From: Oscillospiraceae bacterium
Lineage (GTDB): Bacteria; Bacillota; Clostridia; Oscillospirales; Ruminococcaceae
Length of the DNA: 39,531 nt
Assembly: GCA_024404915.1 (NCBI GenBank)
Contig: JAKSPJ010000018.1
Location: 1 to 39,531 of the forward strand
Reading direction: 5' to 3'
In this document: positions 1 through 8,352 of the stretch, piece by piece
Layout of the letters: each line of letters begins with the position of its first letter
Position numbering within the stretch: the first letter of the stretch is position 1
The notes under the pieces: generated by a model
The model's database searches: none
Told to the model about the DNA's origin: nothing
What the model saw: the letters and a program-made list of their open reading frames with translations, nothing else
Made by a program: the position numbers and the translations under genes

Positions 1-29
1 TGGGAAAATAGATCGATGCCGGCTCAATA

Positions 30-59
30 AACCCAGAGCTTTTGCTCTGGGTTTTTTAT
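30..59 (+). terminator. Rho-independent terminator of an upstream gene
   Basis: A perfect 10-bp stem (AACCCAGAGC paired with GCTCTGGGTT) closes a TTTT loop and is followed by a T-rich tract. It probably ends a + strand gene lying left of the window; no coding sequence of that gene is visible here. Confidence 0.85.
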
Positions 60-77
60 TGTCTTTTTGAAAATCTA

Positions 78-106
78 TTGATTTTTTTGATTTGTTGTGC
101 TATAAT
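78..106 (+). promoter_or_regulatory. Promoter of tRNA-Gln
   Basis: TTGATT (78-83) and a consensus TATAAT (101-106) are separated by exactly 17 bp, and the tRNA begins 12 bp after the -10 box. This is a standard vegetative sigma factor promoter. Confidence 0.8.
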
Positions 107-118
107 GTTAATGTCGAC

Positions 119-190
119 TGGGGTATAGCCAAGCGGTAAGGCACCAGACTTTGACTCTGGCATTCGTAGGTTCAAATCCTGCTACCCCAA
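119..190 (+). tRNA. tRNA-Gln (anticodon TTG)
   Basis: The sequence folds into a complete cloverleaf. A 7-bp acceptor stem pairs TGGGGTA (119-125) with TACCCCA (183-189), with discriminator base A190. The anticodon stem CCAGA/TCTGG encloses the loop CTTTGAC, giving anticodon TTG, which reads CAA (Gln). The T-arm carries the usual GGTTCAAATCC. The 3' CCA is not encoded and must be added after transcription. A promoter lies immediately upstream and a terminator immediately downstream, so the gene is transcribed alone or reads through weakly into the next gene. Confidence 0.95.
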
Positions 191-195
191 TCTAA

Positions 196-223
196 AAAAC
201 CGATTGCCATGCAATCGGTTTTC
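196..223 (+). terminator. Terminator after tRNA-Gln
   Basis: A stem of AAAACCGATTGC with GCAATCGGTTTT around a 3-nt CAT loop lies 5 nt after the tRNA. The stem itself ends in T residues, a compact intrinsic terminator. Confidence 0.8.
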
Positions 224-267
224 ACTGTATTATCAGCTTTTGTATTCTATTGTAAGGTGGTTGAACA

Positions 268-1923
268 ATGAAAAAAATGCCTGATGAACAATCTAAACCA
301 AATGCTTTGAAGCCCTCGGCAGATGCATCAGCAACATCTGCCCATGCGAAAAAGAAAAACTCGAAAATCTCTGAAAAAGAGAAACGAACAAGAGTGTTGC
401 TTATTGCTGTGCTTTCTCTTGTGATTCTTTCCATTGCCAGTCTGTGCCTTTGGATATATAATTATTCCCATTTTGAAATGTTTGGGCAGATGACAGATAT
501 TTCAGCAGAGGAATTGAATTTTAGAGGCCGTGAGATCTCCAGCCTGGATGCTTTAACTGATTATTTACATAAGTTTAAATCTTTGAAACGAGTGAATCTT
601 GGTTCCTTTGAGATAGAGGCAGAGGATGCTTTTCTCTTACGGCAGGCTTTTCCAGGCGTAGAGTTTTCATATCACCCTGTCCTCAATATTGAGGGTAAGA
701 ACTACGATACTGATATTTCCTCTCTGAATCTTTCAGATCATGGCTTTACCGATCTGAACGTATTTATGCAGAAACTGGATTATTTGTCTGATTTGAAATC
801 GGTTGTATTCGGAAATAATTCCATTCCGCAATCGGAAAAAGAGCTGCTTTGCAGCGCTTATCCTGATATCTCTTTTGAGGTGCTGGGAACCTATGAAATC
901 TATGGAAAGACTGTTCTTGAGAATGTAGAAGAGCTGGATTTGCGTGATGTGAAACTGGATGCTTCTTTGGTGGATCAGCTTTCTTTGCTATCTCAGCTTC
1001 GCTATGTTGATTTACACGATCAGCCCCTTTCCATTGATGACAAAATTACCCTTGCTGAAATGCTGCCGGAGGTAAATTTTGGTTGGGAAGTGAAGTACAA
1101 TGGGGAACTCTATGATTCTACGATTTCTGAATGGGATTTGTCCGGAACGAAACTTACCACTGATGATTTGGATGAATTGAAGCGTGCTGTTTCACAGTTC
1201 CCGAAGCTGGAAAAACTGATTCTCTGCGACTGTGGCCTTTCCAATGAGACATTGCAGGATTTGCAGAATGAATTGGAAAATGTGAAGGTCGTATGGAGAA
1301 TCTATCTTGGATCCCGTTGGTCTTTGCGTACAGATGCTGTTGCATTCTCTGTGCTGATTATCCACTATGATTATCCCCGTATGACTTCGGAATCAATTCA
1401 AGTGCTGAAATATTGTACTGATCTGCGTGCTTTGGATTTGGGCCATCAGGCTATTTCTGATTTGTCCGTGATTGGCGATTACCTGCCAGAACTTCGCCTT
1501 CTGATTTTGGCGGATAATCAGATTCGTGATGTGTCACCTCTTGCTAAACTCAAGCATCTTCACTATCTGGAATTGTTCGTAAATAAGATTTCAGATATTT
1601 CGCCGCTGAAACAGCTGCATGAACTGGTTGATGTTAATATCAGCTATAACGGCGGTCTCTATGACATTGAGCCTTTGCTCTATTCTCCTATGATGGAGAG
1701 AGTTTGGCTGGAGTCAACCAGTGTTGGCGGCAATGGCTTTGCCGTGTTGGAAGAGACCTACCCTAAAGCGAAAATTGTCCGTTATGGCTCGGGATCAGTA
1801 GACCAAGGCTGGCGTTGGGGACATCCCCGTTATGAACAGATGATGGATATGTGGTTTAATGATTACTACGGAGATGAGTTCTCCAAGTTTGATGATAAGG
1901 CTAAGGAATTGGGTTTGACATAA
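268..1923 (+). CDS. Membrane-anchored leucine-rich-repeat protein
   Basis: A 551-residue protein. The first 42 residues are Lys-rich and hydrophilic, followed by one strong transmembrane segment (about 43-65) that looks like an uncleaved signal anchor, so the remainder should face outside. Irregular leucine-rich units run through the protein and become regular, internalin-like 21-22 residue repeats at about 388-490, with the pattern L-x-x-L-x-L-x-x-N-x-I-x-D-I-x-P-L. Start: the ATG at 268 has AAGGTGG seven bases upstream. It follows the tRNA-Gln terminator and has a strong terminator after it, so it is probably a single-gene unit; I see no good promoter of its own. LRR surface proteins generally bind proteins or glycans, but the ligand cannot be read from sequence. 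Confident of class, not of function. Confidence 0.8.
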   Translation: MKKMPDEQSKPNALKPSADASATSAHAKKKNSKISEKEKRTRVLLIAVLSLVILSIASLCLWIYNYSHFEMFGQMTDISAEELNFRGREISSLDALTDYLHKFKSLKRVNLGSFEIEAEDAFLLRQAFPGVEFSYHPVLNIEGKNYDTDISSLNLSDHGFTDLNVFMQKLDYLSDLKSVVFGNNSIPQSEKELLCSAYPDISFEVLGTYEIYGKTVLENVEELDLRDVKLDASLVDQLSLLSQLRYVDLHDQPLSIDDKITLAEMLPEVNFGWEVKYNGELYDSTISEWDLSGTKLTTDDLDELKRAVSQFPKLEKLILCDCGLSNETLQDLQNELENVKVVWRIYLGSRWSLRTDAVAFSVLIIHYDYPRMTSESIQVLKYCTDLRALDLGHQAISDLSVIGDYLPELRLLILADNQIRDVSPLAKLKHLHYLELFVNKISDISPLKQLHELVDVNISYNGGLYDIEPLLYSPMMERVWLESTSVGGNGFAVLEETYPKAKIVRYGSGSVDQGWRWGHPRYEQMMDMWFNDYYGDEFSKFDDKAKELGLT

Positions 1924-1924
1924 T

Positions 1925-1960
1925 AAAAGGCGTGTACAGAAAGACTGTACACGCCTTTTC
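1925..1960 (+). terminator. Terminator after the LRR gene
   Basis: A 14-bp perfect stem (AAAAGGCGTGTACA with TGTACACGCCTTTT) around a 7-nt loop starts next to the stop codon. A second inverted repeat, CTCTTCTG (1965-1972) with CAGAAGAG (1990-1997), follows at once and has no obvious role. Confidence 0.85.
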
Positions 1961-2071
1961 TCTACTCTTCTGGAAGTGTATCTTCTACTCAGAAGAGAAT
2001 GCAAGCAGATACGTATTATTTCTATCGCATTTCTCTCCATGTTCTGTAGTGTGAATCGTTTCAATTGTAGG

Positions 2072-2100
2072 TTGACTTTTCTCCTTTTATGGATTACAAT
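2072..2100 (+). promoter_or_regulatory. Promoter of the trhA-like gene
   Basis: TTGACT (2072-2077) and TACAAT (2095-2100) are spaced by 17 bp. Transcription would begin near 2107, downstream of the in-frame ATG at 2089, so that ATG cannot be the start and the ATG at 2134 is preferred. Confidence 0.7.
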
Positions 2101-2133
2101 GGAAATACCAAAATAAACAAGGAGGATTGTCTT

Positions 2134-2820
2134 ATGACAGATACAACCATTCGCAGAATTCCTTTGCGTGAACGCACGCTTCCGAATTATTCTCATCTGG
2201 AAGAAAAAATGAATATGATTACGCATATTGTAGGCGGCGCATTTGGCGTTCTCATTTTGATTGCAAGTGTATTGATCAGTATCATGCATCGCAATCCCTG
2301 GGCCATTGTCAGCGGCTCTGTCTATGGCGTCACCACTTGTGCCCTGTTTACCATATCCAGCATTTATCACGGCCTCCCAGACTCTTTGGGAAAGCGTGTG
2401 ATGCAGGTGCTGGATCATTGCACTATTTATTTTATGATCGCAGGAACCTATACACCGATTCTCCTGACAGCGATTCGGCCAATCGCCCCCGCTGCGGCCT
2501 GGATTGTGTTTGGCGTGGAATGGGGCTGTGCTTTGATTGCTGCTGCCTTTACTGCCATTGACCTGAAGAAATACAATAAACTCAGTATGGTTTGCTACCT
2601 GACAATGGGCTGGGCGATTGTGACGATTTTGAAACAAACCATTCAGTGTTTGACCATGGCGGGCTTCTGGTGGCTGCTGGTAGGAGGAATATGCTATACA
2701 GTAGGTGCAATCCTTTACGGCTTAGGAAAAAAGCATCACTATGTTCATTCAGTGTTTCATATTTTCGTGAATCTGGCTTGCATAATGCAGGGTATTGCAA
2801 TTCTGTTTTATGTTCTTTAA
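2134..2820 (+). CDS. trhA: PAQR-family membrane homeostasis protein TrhA (hemolysin III family)
   Basis: A 228-residue polytopic protein with about seven hydrophobic segments. Family signatures are visible: HIVGGAFG near the N-terminus, SSIYHGLPDS after the second segment, HCTIYFMIAGTYTP, and the C-terminal HYVHSVFH. The conserved His and Asp/Ser residues form the putative metal site of the PAQR/CREST superfamily. Bacterial members affect membrane fluidity and fatty-acid homeostasis; the old name hemolysin III is historical. Start: AAGGAGG at 2119-2125 lies 8 bp before the ATG at 2134; a longer reading from 2089 would begin upstream of the predicted transcription start. The gene stands alone, with its own promoter and a terminator shared with the convergent kinase gene. 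Confidence 0.9.
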   Translation: MTDTTIRRIPLRERTLPNYSHLEEKMNMITHIVGGAFGVLILIASVLISIMHRNPWAIVSGSVYGVTTCALFTISSIYHGLPDSLGKRVMQVLDHCTIYFMIAGTYTPILLTAIRPIAPAAAWIVFGVEWGCALIAAAFTAIDLKKYNKLSMVCYLTMGWAIVTILKQTIQCLTMAGFWWLLVGGICYTVGAILYGLGKKHHYVHSVFHIFVNLACIMQGIAILFYVL

Positions 2821-2827
2821 GATACAA

Positions 2828-2856
2828 AAAAGGGATACCGGTGAGGTATCCCTTTT
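2828..2856. terminator. Bidirectional terminator between trhA and fruK
   Basis: AAAAGGGATACC pairs perfectly with GGTATCCCTTTT around a 5-nt loop. The A-run on one side and T-run on the other let it work for both converging genes. Confidence 0.85.
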
Positions 2857-2861
2857 GCTGT

Positions 2862-3791
2862 TTACAGTAATTCAGTTGGTTCCGGGAGTTTACGCAAAAT
2901 GTTTTCAATTCGGGAACGGTCTGCAATCCATTCGCTGAATGCGGTTGCAGAACCTGCTGCAATGCCCATACGCAGTGCCTCAGTCAATTCCTTTCCCTGG
3001 GAGCAGGCTGCCAGAAATCCGCCCAACATGGAATCACCGGAGCCTACAGCGTTTTTCACATCGCCGTGGGGAGCTGCCAGGTGCCAGACTCGTTCCTCAG
3101 AGGTAAACAGCAATGCTCCGTCTGCTCCAAGAGATACCAGTGCGTTTTCTGCACCCATGCGAATCAATTCTTTTCCGTAGGGAAGTGCATCCCACCAGGT
3201 TTCGATATTGACATTGAACAAATCACACAGCTCAGGTAAATTGGGTTTTACCACAAACGGATGCATCGCAAGCACCGCACGCAGCGGTTCTCCAGCCACA
3301 TCAACAGCAAAGCGTGCGCCGGTTTCAGCAAGCTGTCCGATTATATCTGCATAGTGTGTTGTCACTGCTCCTGACGGAATGCTTCCTGCCAGTACAATAA
3401 AATCATTTGCATCGTACTGAGAAAGCTTCTGTACCAGAGCTGCGGTATCTTCCTCCGATACACACACACCCTGTCCGTTTAACTCTGTGACCTCTTTTTC
3501 CTCACGGATTTTCAGATTGATTCTGTTCATCTGATTTGGCACATGAATCCAGTCTGTAGGAATTTGTGTGCGCTGGAGCTGTTCTGCAATCATGGTGCCT
3601 GTGGTGCCGGAGAGATAGCCGTATACTGTTGTGGGAACACCCAACTGTCTGAGAACCAGTGAAACGTTAACGCCCTTTCCGCCGGCTGTAATCCGCTCGT
3701 GGAATGTACGGTTCACTTCGCCGTGGTGCAGAGCATTTTCCAGTGAAACGGTATAGTCTACCGCAGGATTCATTGTGACTGTTGCAATCAT
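2862..3791 (-). CDS. fruK: 1-phosphofructokinase family hexose-phosphate kinase
   Basis: A 309-residue PfkB/ribokinase-family sugar kinase of normal length. The N-terminal TMNPAVD carries the substrate-binding Asp12; GGKGVNVS (37-44) is PfkB signature 1; LAGSIPSG is at 134-141; GSGDSMLGGF (250-259) is signature 2 with the catalytic base Asp253 and the anion hole. It would phosphorylate fructose 1-phosphate to fructose 1,6-bisphosphate in the cytoplasm. The TMNPAVD and SGDS forms favour FruK over ribokinase, but the related tagatose-6-phosphate kinase (LacC) is not excluded, and no fructose PTS gene is next to it. SD AAGGGAG precedes the ATG. It has a consensus promoter 148 bp upstream and a shared terminator, so it is monocistronic. 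Confidence 0.85.
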   Translation of the reverse strand: MIATVTMNPAVDYTVSLENALHHGEVNRTFHERITAGGKGVNVSLVLRQLGVPTTVYGYLSGTTGTMIAEQLQRTQIPTDWIHVPNQMNRINLKIREEKEVTELNGQGVCVSEEDTAALVQKLSQYDANDFIVLAGSIPSGAVTTHYADIIGQLAETGARFAVDVAGEPLRAVLAMHPFVVKPNLPELCDLFNVNIETWWDALPYGKELIRMGAENALVSLGADGALLFTSEERVWHLAAPHGDVKNAVGSGDSMLGGFLAACSQGKELTEALRMGIAAGSATAFSEWIADRSRIENILRKLPEPTELL

Positions 3792-4056
3792 TGTGTTTTC
3801 TCCCTTATATTATTAATAACTGCCGTTTGCATATTTATGCAGGCAGAGGTAAAAGCAAATTGTATTCGTCAGATGTATCTTTGAGCCTTTCTAATGACGG
3901 GTTGAATCATCATTGTCATGATACATTCCTATAATATCATTATAGCATATTCTCATAATAATTGCAAGCGGTTTCATAAATAATTGACAAAAGCAATTGT
4001 ATTATACATTTCAGATAATGATACTGTTTTGGCTATTCCTGCTGTTTGGATCAGTA
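3792..4056. other. Gene-free region upstream of fruK
   Basis: About 265 bp with no credible gene. It holds the fruK promoter (3939-3967, - strand) and a roughly 140-nt untranslated leader. In the leader next to the start site is TCATGATACAT (3916-3926), an 11-mer that recurs in the trpB2 promoter. A short + strand frame (3997-4224) crosses the neighbouring terminator, has no SD and is not considered real. Confidence 0.6.
3939..3967 (-). promoter_or_regulatory. Promoter of fruK
   Basis: On the minus strand, TTGCAA (3967-3962) and TATAAT (3944-3939) are spaced by 17 bp. Start near 3932 gives a leader of about 140 nt, long enough to host regulation, but no riboswitch fold was recognised. Confidence 0.8.
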
Positions 4057-4095
4057 AAAACCTCTATGCTGAAAGAGGTCAGCGATAGAGGTTTT
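4057..4095 (-). terminator. Terminator of the recA-rimO-pgsA operon
   Basis: AAAACCTCTAT-GCTG pairs with CAGC-ATAGAGGTTTT, with one bulged G and an 8-nt loop, just past the stop codon of the last gene of the minus-strand operon. Read on the minus strand it ends in TTTTTA. Confidence 0.75.
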
Positions 4096-4101
4096 CTTGG
4101 T

Positions 4102-5313
4102 TTAGGATTCATCGGTGCCTTTGGCGCAGTTTCTGCCGGCCAGACTGCCGGATGCCCATGCCCACATCAGATTGTATCCGCCGCAGTCACCATCTACGTC
4201 GGTCAGTTCTCCGCAGAAAAATAAATGCCGATGCAGTGCAGATTCCAGAGAAGGCCTGATGCATTTTCCTGCAATTCCTCCGGCGGTCACCTGGGATTGT
4301 GGGAATCCTGCTGTCCCCTTTATAGGAAACTGCCAGTCATGCAGCATATGCGCAATTTCTTTCATATGTCCAGGTATCACGGTATGGGAGATTTCCGTGC
4401 ACTTGATGCCGCATTGTTTGAGCAGTGTTTCTGCGACACGTTTCGGTAAAAGTCCTGTAAGAAAGTCTGAGACCGGTAATTTCCCACGGACGGCCAGAAG
4501 CTCTGAAAGCAATGCCATGGTTTCAGGATAGGAAACCTCCGGCAGAAGATCCAATGACAGGCTATATTTTTTTGAATCAGTGACATATCGTGCCAGGTTG
4601 AACACGCAGATTCCGGATAGAGCGTGATCTGTAAACTGCACTTCGCCCTTTTCGTTTTTCAGAGGGTTTTTTCCATCAAAAAGAGTGATATTTGCCTTGA
4701 CACGCATTCCTTTCAGTGGCTTTACCCGTTCTGTATCTGTGAGAATGGGACAGAGTGCAGGCTTTGGGGGCTGTATCTGGTAGCCCATTTTTTTCAGCAG
4801 AGGCAGCAGATTGCCGTCTGTACCGCAATTTGGTGCAGAGGAGCCGCCTGCTGCCAGAATGACACCTTCTGCGGAGAATGTTTCCTTTTCACAGGAGATA
4901 ATCCACTTGTTTTTCTGATATTGCAGCCCCGTTATTTTTTTGTCGCAGAGTATCTGTACATGACGCTGTTCTGCTGCAAATCGCAGGGCATCTGCAACAG
5001 AAGCTGCTGTATTGCTGAAGGGATAAATACGCCCCTCTGTATCCGTACGTGTCAGCAGCCCCAATCGGCGGAAGAATTGCAGTACATCAAATTCCTGTAT
5101 GATTTTTACGGCATTTGTGACGGAACCATGATAGTGTTTCCGGGCAGGGGCTGCATTGCCCAGATTGCATTTTCCATTTCCGGTCAGAAGAATCTTTTTG
5201 CCGATTCTCGGCAGCCGTTCCAATATGATGACCTCTGCGCCGCAATCAGCGGCTGCAATTGCGGCGGCCAAGCCGGAAGCTCCGCCGCCGATAATGATGA
5301 TTCGTTTTCTCAT
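4102..5313 (-). CDS. BaiN/HI0933-family flavoprotein (NAD(P)/FAD-dependent oxidoreductase)
   Basis: A 403-residue cytoplasmic flavoprotein. The N-terminal IIGGGASGLAAAIAA (7-21) is the Rossmann dinucleotide-binding motif for FAD, followed by the family signature RIGKKILLTGNGKCNL. The C-terminal block TAGGI...FCGELTDVDGDCGGYN, then a WAWASG motif, is diagnostic of the HI0933/YhiN/BaiN family, often annotated aminoacetone oxidase family. Substrates are unproven for most members; BaiN of bile-acid 7-dehydroxylating clostridia is one studied relative, but no other bai genes are here. The ATG overlaps the stop of the upstream gene by 4 bp, indicating translational coupling as the last gene of the recA operon. 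A terminator follows directly. Confidence 0.85.
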   Translation of the reverse strand: MRKRIIIIGGGASGLAAAIAAADCGAEVIILERLPRIGKKILLTGNGKCNLGNAAPARKHYHGSVTNAVKIIQEFDVLQFFRRLGLLTRTDTEGRIYPFSNTAASVADALRFAAEQRHVQILCDKKITGLQYQKNKWIISCEKETFSAEGVILAAGGSSAPNCGTDGNLLPLLKKMGYQIQPPKPALCPILTDTERVKPLKGMRVKANITLFDGKNPLKNEKGEVQFTDHALSGICVFNLARYVTDSKKYSLSLDLLPEVSYPETMALLSELLAVRGKLPVSDFLTGLLPKRVAETLLKQCGIKCTEISHTVIPGHMKEIAHMLHDWQFPIKGTAGFPQSQVTAGGIAGKCIRPSLESALHRHLFFCGELTDVDGDCGGYNLMWAWASGSLAGRNCAKGTDES

Positions 5314-6419
5314 TCGGGTATTCTCCGTAATGTGTGCCTGCCATTGCTCTGACGCAGCATTGCTGGGGCAGAGATTGACAGTGAAACAAAGACAGCAATG
5401 ATATTCAGAATTAAGCGTCTGCGATATTCATTGCGGTAATCTCTGAAGATTTCCTGACGCATCAGTTCATTGAAGCGCAGAATACAGTCTTTTGTGGTTT
5501 GTGTTTCCTGAATCAGCATTCCAAGCTGATATTTTTCATCCAGCTCGGATGCACTTATAATAAACTCTCCGTCCTCATCGAACTCTGCCAGTTCTTCTTC
5601 CGTGAAATTGGAATACATTTCCCGCAATTCTTCCACACCGCTGCAAAGTGCCTGTGCATTCGTACAGTTTTCCTGGTTGTTTAACGCCATTTCATGGGCT
5701 GTGCTGAAGAAGGTTGCCAGCACGCAGGAAATCAGGCACAAACCGCCAATGATTGACAATGAGACATAGTGTAGCTTTTTGCCCCATTTTTTGCAGAGGA
5801 GCAGAGCCGCAAGGACACAGACATAAGTAACGGGATAGACAATGAGGTTTGCTGCCAGGAGAAGATAAATCAGGACAAACAGCAGGGCAGCACCCACAAG
5901 TCCGGCCATGACTGTGCCGGACCAGCTGACGGGATACTGCTGTTTTTTCTCAGCGATTTCCTCTATTTTCTGCTGCAGGGTGGACTCACACTGAGGGCAT
6001 ATTGTGACCCCTGCATCATCCAGCAGATAGAATGAATAATCTCTGTCTGTGCCGCAGGATTGACAGCAGCCCGCCATACGGAAATCTGATGCAAAGGAAA
6101 TCAGCTCCGTGATGCGTTCTGCGGTCTGTTCATCCGCTTTTTTCGGCGGAATGGAAATGAGGCAGGAAAGACAGCGGTCAGCATACTGCAGCCCTGTAAT
6201 GCCGCTATGTGCAAGCAGCCATGGTTCTATGGCCTGTTGTATTTCCGTGGAAAGCCTTGCATCAGTGATATCGGCAATCAGACGGAAAAGCATCATATTT
6301 CTTCTGGGAACCGCCCGCAGAATAACTGGGTATCCGTTCAGTCGGCCAATGTATATTTTTTGGACCTTATCGTATTTCAGCCCTGTTATCTTACAGAATG
6401 TATTCGGGTGAATGGACAT
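5310..6419 (-). CDS. Unknown membrane protein with a four-cysteine zinc-ribbon-like site
   Basis: A 369-residue protein I cannot assign to a named family. The N-terminal 150 residues are soluble and hold two Cys pairs, CQSCG (C119, C122) and CPQC (C141, C144), spaced as in a zinc ribbon. Three transmembrane segments follow (about 168-190, 193-210, 219-241), then a 100-residue acidic region, and a fourth segment near the C-terminus (about 345-365). Start: AAGGAGC lies upstream of the ATG at 6419, about 15 bp after the pgsA stop. The stop overlaps the next gene by 4 bp. It sits between pgsA (phospholipid synthesis) and a flavoprotein in the recA operon, so it is certainly translated, but its function is open. 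Confidence 0.75.
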   Translation of the reverse strand: MSIHPNTFCKITGLKYDKVQKIYIGRLNGYPVILRAVPRRNMMLFRLIADITDARLSTEIQQAIEPWLLAHSGITGLQYADRCLSCLISIPPKKADEQTAERITELISFASDFRMAGCCQSCGTDRDYSFYLLDDAGVTICPQCESTLQQKIEEIAEKKQQYPVSWSGTVMAGLVGAALLFVLIYLLLAANLIVYPVTYVCVLAALLLCKKWGKKLHYVSLSIIGGLCLISCVLATFFSTAHEMALNNQENCTNAQALCSGVEELREMYSNFTEEELAEFDEDGEFIISASELDEKYQLGMLIQETQTTKDCILRFNELMRQEIFRDYRNEYRRRLILNIIAVFVSLSISAPAMLRQSNGRHTLRRIPE

Positions 6420-6433
6420 AATTGCAGCTCCTT

Positions 6434-7018
6434 TTATTTTGTCGGATCAATATCTTTCCAGTAGTGGATGAGATATTCACCACCGGACCAGAGTGTCAGT
6501 CCTGCTGAAATCCAGAACAGCGCATTCAGAATGATTTCAATTACAGTGAGAGCCATGGTCGGAATGGCAAGATGGAACATCTGGAAATCCAGACAGAAAG
6601 ACAGATACACCATGTTGGCAATCAATGCCGTCATGGTGAAAGCGGTTTTCAGCTTGCCTGTAAATCCTGCCGGTACAACAGTGCCTTTTCCTGCTACCAC
6701 CAGACGCAGTGCGGATACCATGAATTCACGGCTGACAATCAGCAGAAAAATAATGATATTCAGTTTCTGCTGCTGCAAAAAGCAGGAAAGTGCGGTGACA
6801 ACCAGAATTTTATCTGCCAGCGGATCCAGAAATTTTCCGAAATCTGTTACCAGATGATGTTTTCTTGCATAATGCCCGTCAATGGCATCCGTAATGGATG
6901 CGGCCACAAAAACAATGGTGACAATCAGATAATGCGCAGGGATTTCCCAATAAAAGAATAAAACATATACTGGCACTAAAAAGACACGAAGCAATGTGAG
7001 TCTGTTGGGTATATTCAC
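6434..7018 (-). CDS. pgsA: CDP-diacylglycerol--glycerol-3-phosphate 3-phosphatidyltransferase
   Basis: A 194-residue integral membrane enzyme that makes phosphatidylglycerol phosphate, the committed step of anionic phospholipid synthesis. The CDP-alcohol phosphatidyltransferase signature is complete: D44-x2-D47-G-x2-A-R52-x8-G61-x3-D65-x3-D69, the last Asp being catalytic. Hydrophobic segments flank it and fill the C-terminal half, as expected for a six-helix enzyme, and the length is normal. It overlaps rimO by 4 bp (ATGA), so translation is coupled. The rimO-pgsA neighbourhood with recA is a common clostridial arrangement. Confidence 0.95.
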   Translation of the reverse strand: MNIPNRLTLLRVFLVPVYVLFFYWEIPAHYLIVTIVFVAASITDAIDGHYARKHHLVTDFGKFLDPLADKILVVTALSCFLQQQKLNIIIFLLIVSREFMVSALRLVVAGKGTVVPAGFTGKLKTAFTMTALIANMVYLSFCLDFQMFHLAIPTMALTVIEIILNALFWISAGLTLWSGGEYLIHYWKDIDPTK

Positions 7019-8352
7019 TCCTGTACCACCTCTCCGATCAAGTCATAGTCATTCAGCGTATCTGTGATACGCACTGTTACAAACTGTCCTGCATGCAGCT
7101 CTGTATTTTTATCGGCACTAATCAGAATACAGCCGTCTACTTCCGGTGCATCCGCTGCAGTGCGTCCCATCCAGGTATTATGTTCTTCGCTGAAATGTTC
7201 CACGACTGCTTCTGTCACTGTACCCACACGGGCAGCGGTCAGAGCGGCAGAAATCTGCATCTGCTGTTCCATCAGCACATCTGCACGATGCTGACGCACT
7301 TCCAAATCCAACTGTGGTTCCATTTTTGCTGCCGGCGTGTTTTCTTCCTCCGAATAAGCAAAACAGCCCATACGGTCAAATTTCATTTCGTTGACAAATT
7401 CAGATAATTCATCGAACTGTGCCTGGGTTTCCCCCGGAAAACCAACCAGCAGCGTTGTGCGGATTGTCATTCCCGGAATGCGGCTGCGAAGGGTGCTGAA
7501 TAAATCCCGCAGCATTTCACGGTTACAGCCTTTTCTCCGCATGCGGCTCAGAATTTCCGCATTGCAGTGCTGAATCGGAATATCCAGATATTTTACAATT
7601 TTCGGCTCATTGGCAATTACCGTAATCAGTTCATCGGTAATACGTTCCGGATAGCAGTACAGCACACGAATCCAGCGGAATTCTTCAATACGGCTTAAAG
7701 CGGTCAGCAATTCAGGCAAACGGGATTTGCCGTACAAATCCTCGCCATAGCGGGTGGTATCCTGGGCAATGACAATGATTTCTTTGACGCCCTGTGCAGC
7801 CAGTTCTTCCGCTTCCGCCAGCACATCCTCCATGGGGACGGATACATATTTTCCACGGATGGCAGGAATGGCGCAGTATGAACAGCCGTTGGAGCAGCCC
7901 TCAGCAATTTTCAGATATGCAATATGGGGCGGCGTAGCAATGACACGCTTGCCTGTCAGGGGCATCTGACATTTCGGTGCAAAAGCGGTGACACGCTGGT
8001 TTTGTGTCATTTTGTTCAGAACATCCACGATGTCTCCCTGATTGCCGATGCCGATGACCGCATCTGCTTCAGGAAATTGCTCTGCCACTTCCTCCTGATA
8101 CCGTTCTGCAAGACAGCCGGTTACAATGATATATTTGAGTGAACCTTCTTCTTTCAGTTCTGCCATCTGCAAAATGGTGTCAATTGCTTCTTCCTTGGCA
8201 GACTGAATGAAACCGCATGTGTTAATGACGGCAATATCTGCATCCAGCAAATCTGTGGTCAGCTGATAACCGCCGGATGACAAACGTGCCATCATTCGCT
8301 CAGAATCCACCAGATTCTTGGAGCAGCCAAGGGAAATCATACAAACGTTCAT
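7015..8352 (-). CDS. rimO: Ribosomal protein S12 methylthiotransferase RimO
   Basis: A 445-residue radical-SAM enzyme that adds a methylthio group to the conserved aspartate of ribosomal protein S12. The N-terminal MTTase domain has the three cluster cysteines C10 (SLGCSKN), C46 (NTCGF) and C80 (TGCLAER). The radical-SAM core has C153-x3-C157-x2-C160 within EGCSNGCSYCAIP, followed by IRGKY. The C-terminus forms a TRAM domain. The IRGKY and SLGCSKN forms favour RimO over the tRNA enzyme MiaB. It overlaps recX by 4 bp upstream and pgsA by 4 bp downstream. Confidence 0.95.
   Translation of the reverse strand: MNVCMISLGCSKNLVDSERMMARLSSGGYQLTTDLLDADIAVINTCGFIQSAKEEAIDTILQMAELKEEGSLKYIIVTGCLAERYQEEVAEQFPEADAVIGIGNQGDIVDVLNKMTQNQRVTAFAPKCQMPLTGKRVIATPPHIAYLKIAEGCSNGCSYCAIPAIRGKYVSVPMEDVLAEAEELAAQGVKEIIVIAQDTTRYGEDLYGKSRLPELLTALSRIEEFRWIRVLYCYPERITDELITVIANEPKIVKYLDIPIQHCNAEILSRMRRKGCNREMLRDLFSTLRSRIPGMTIRTTLLVGFPGETQAQFDELSEFVNEMKFDRMGCFAYSEEENTPAAKMEPQLDLEVRQHRADVLMEQQMQISAALTAARVGTVTEAVVEHFSEEHNTWMGRTAADAPEVDGCILISADKNTELHAGQFVTVRITDTLNDYDLIGEVVQE

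Noticed and set aside
3984..4012. + strand promoter starting at TTGACA (3984-3989)
   Set aside because: No -10 box occurs at 16-19 bp (TATTAT is only 10 bp away), and no real gene follows on that strand.
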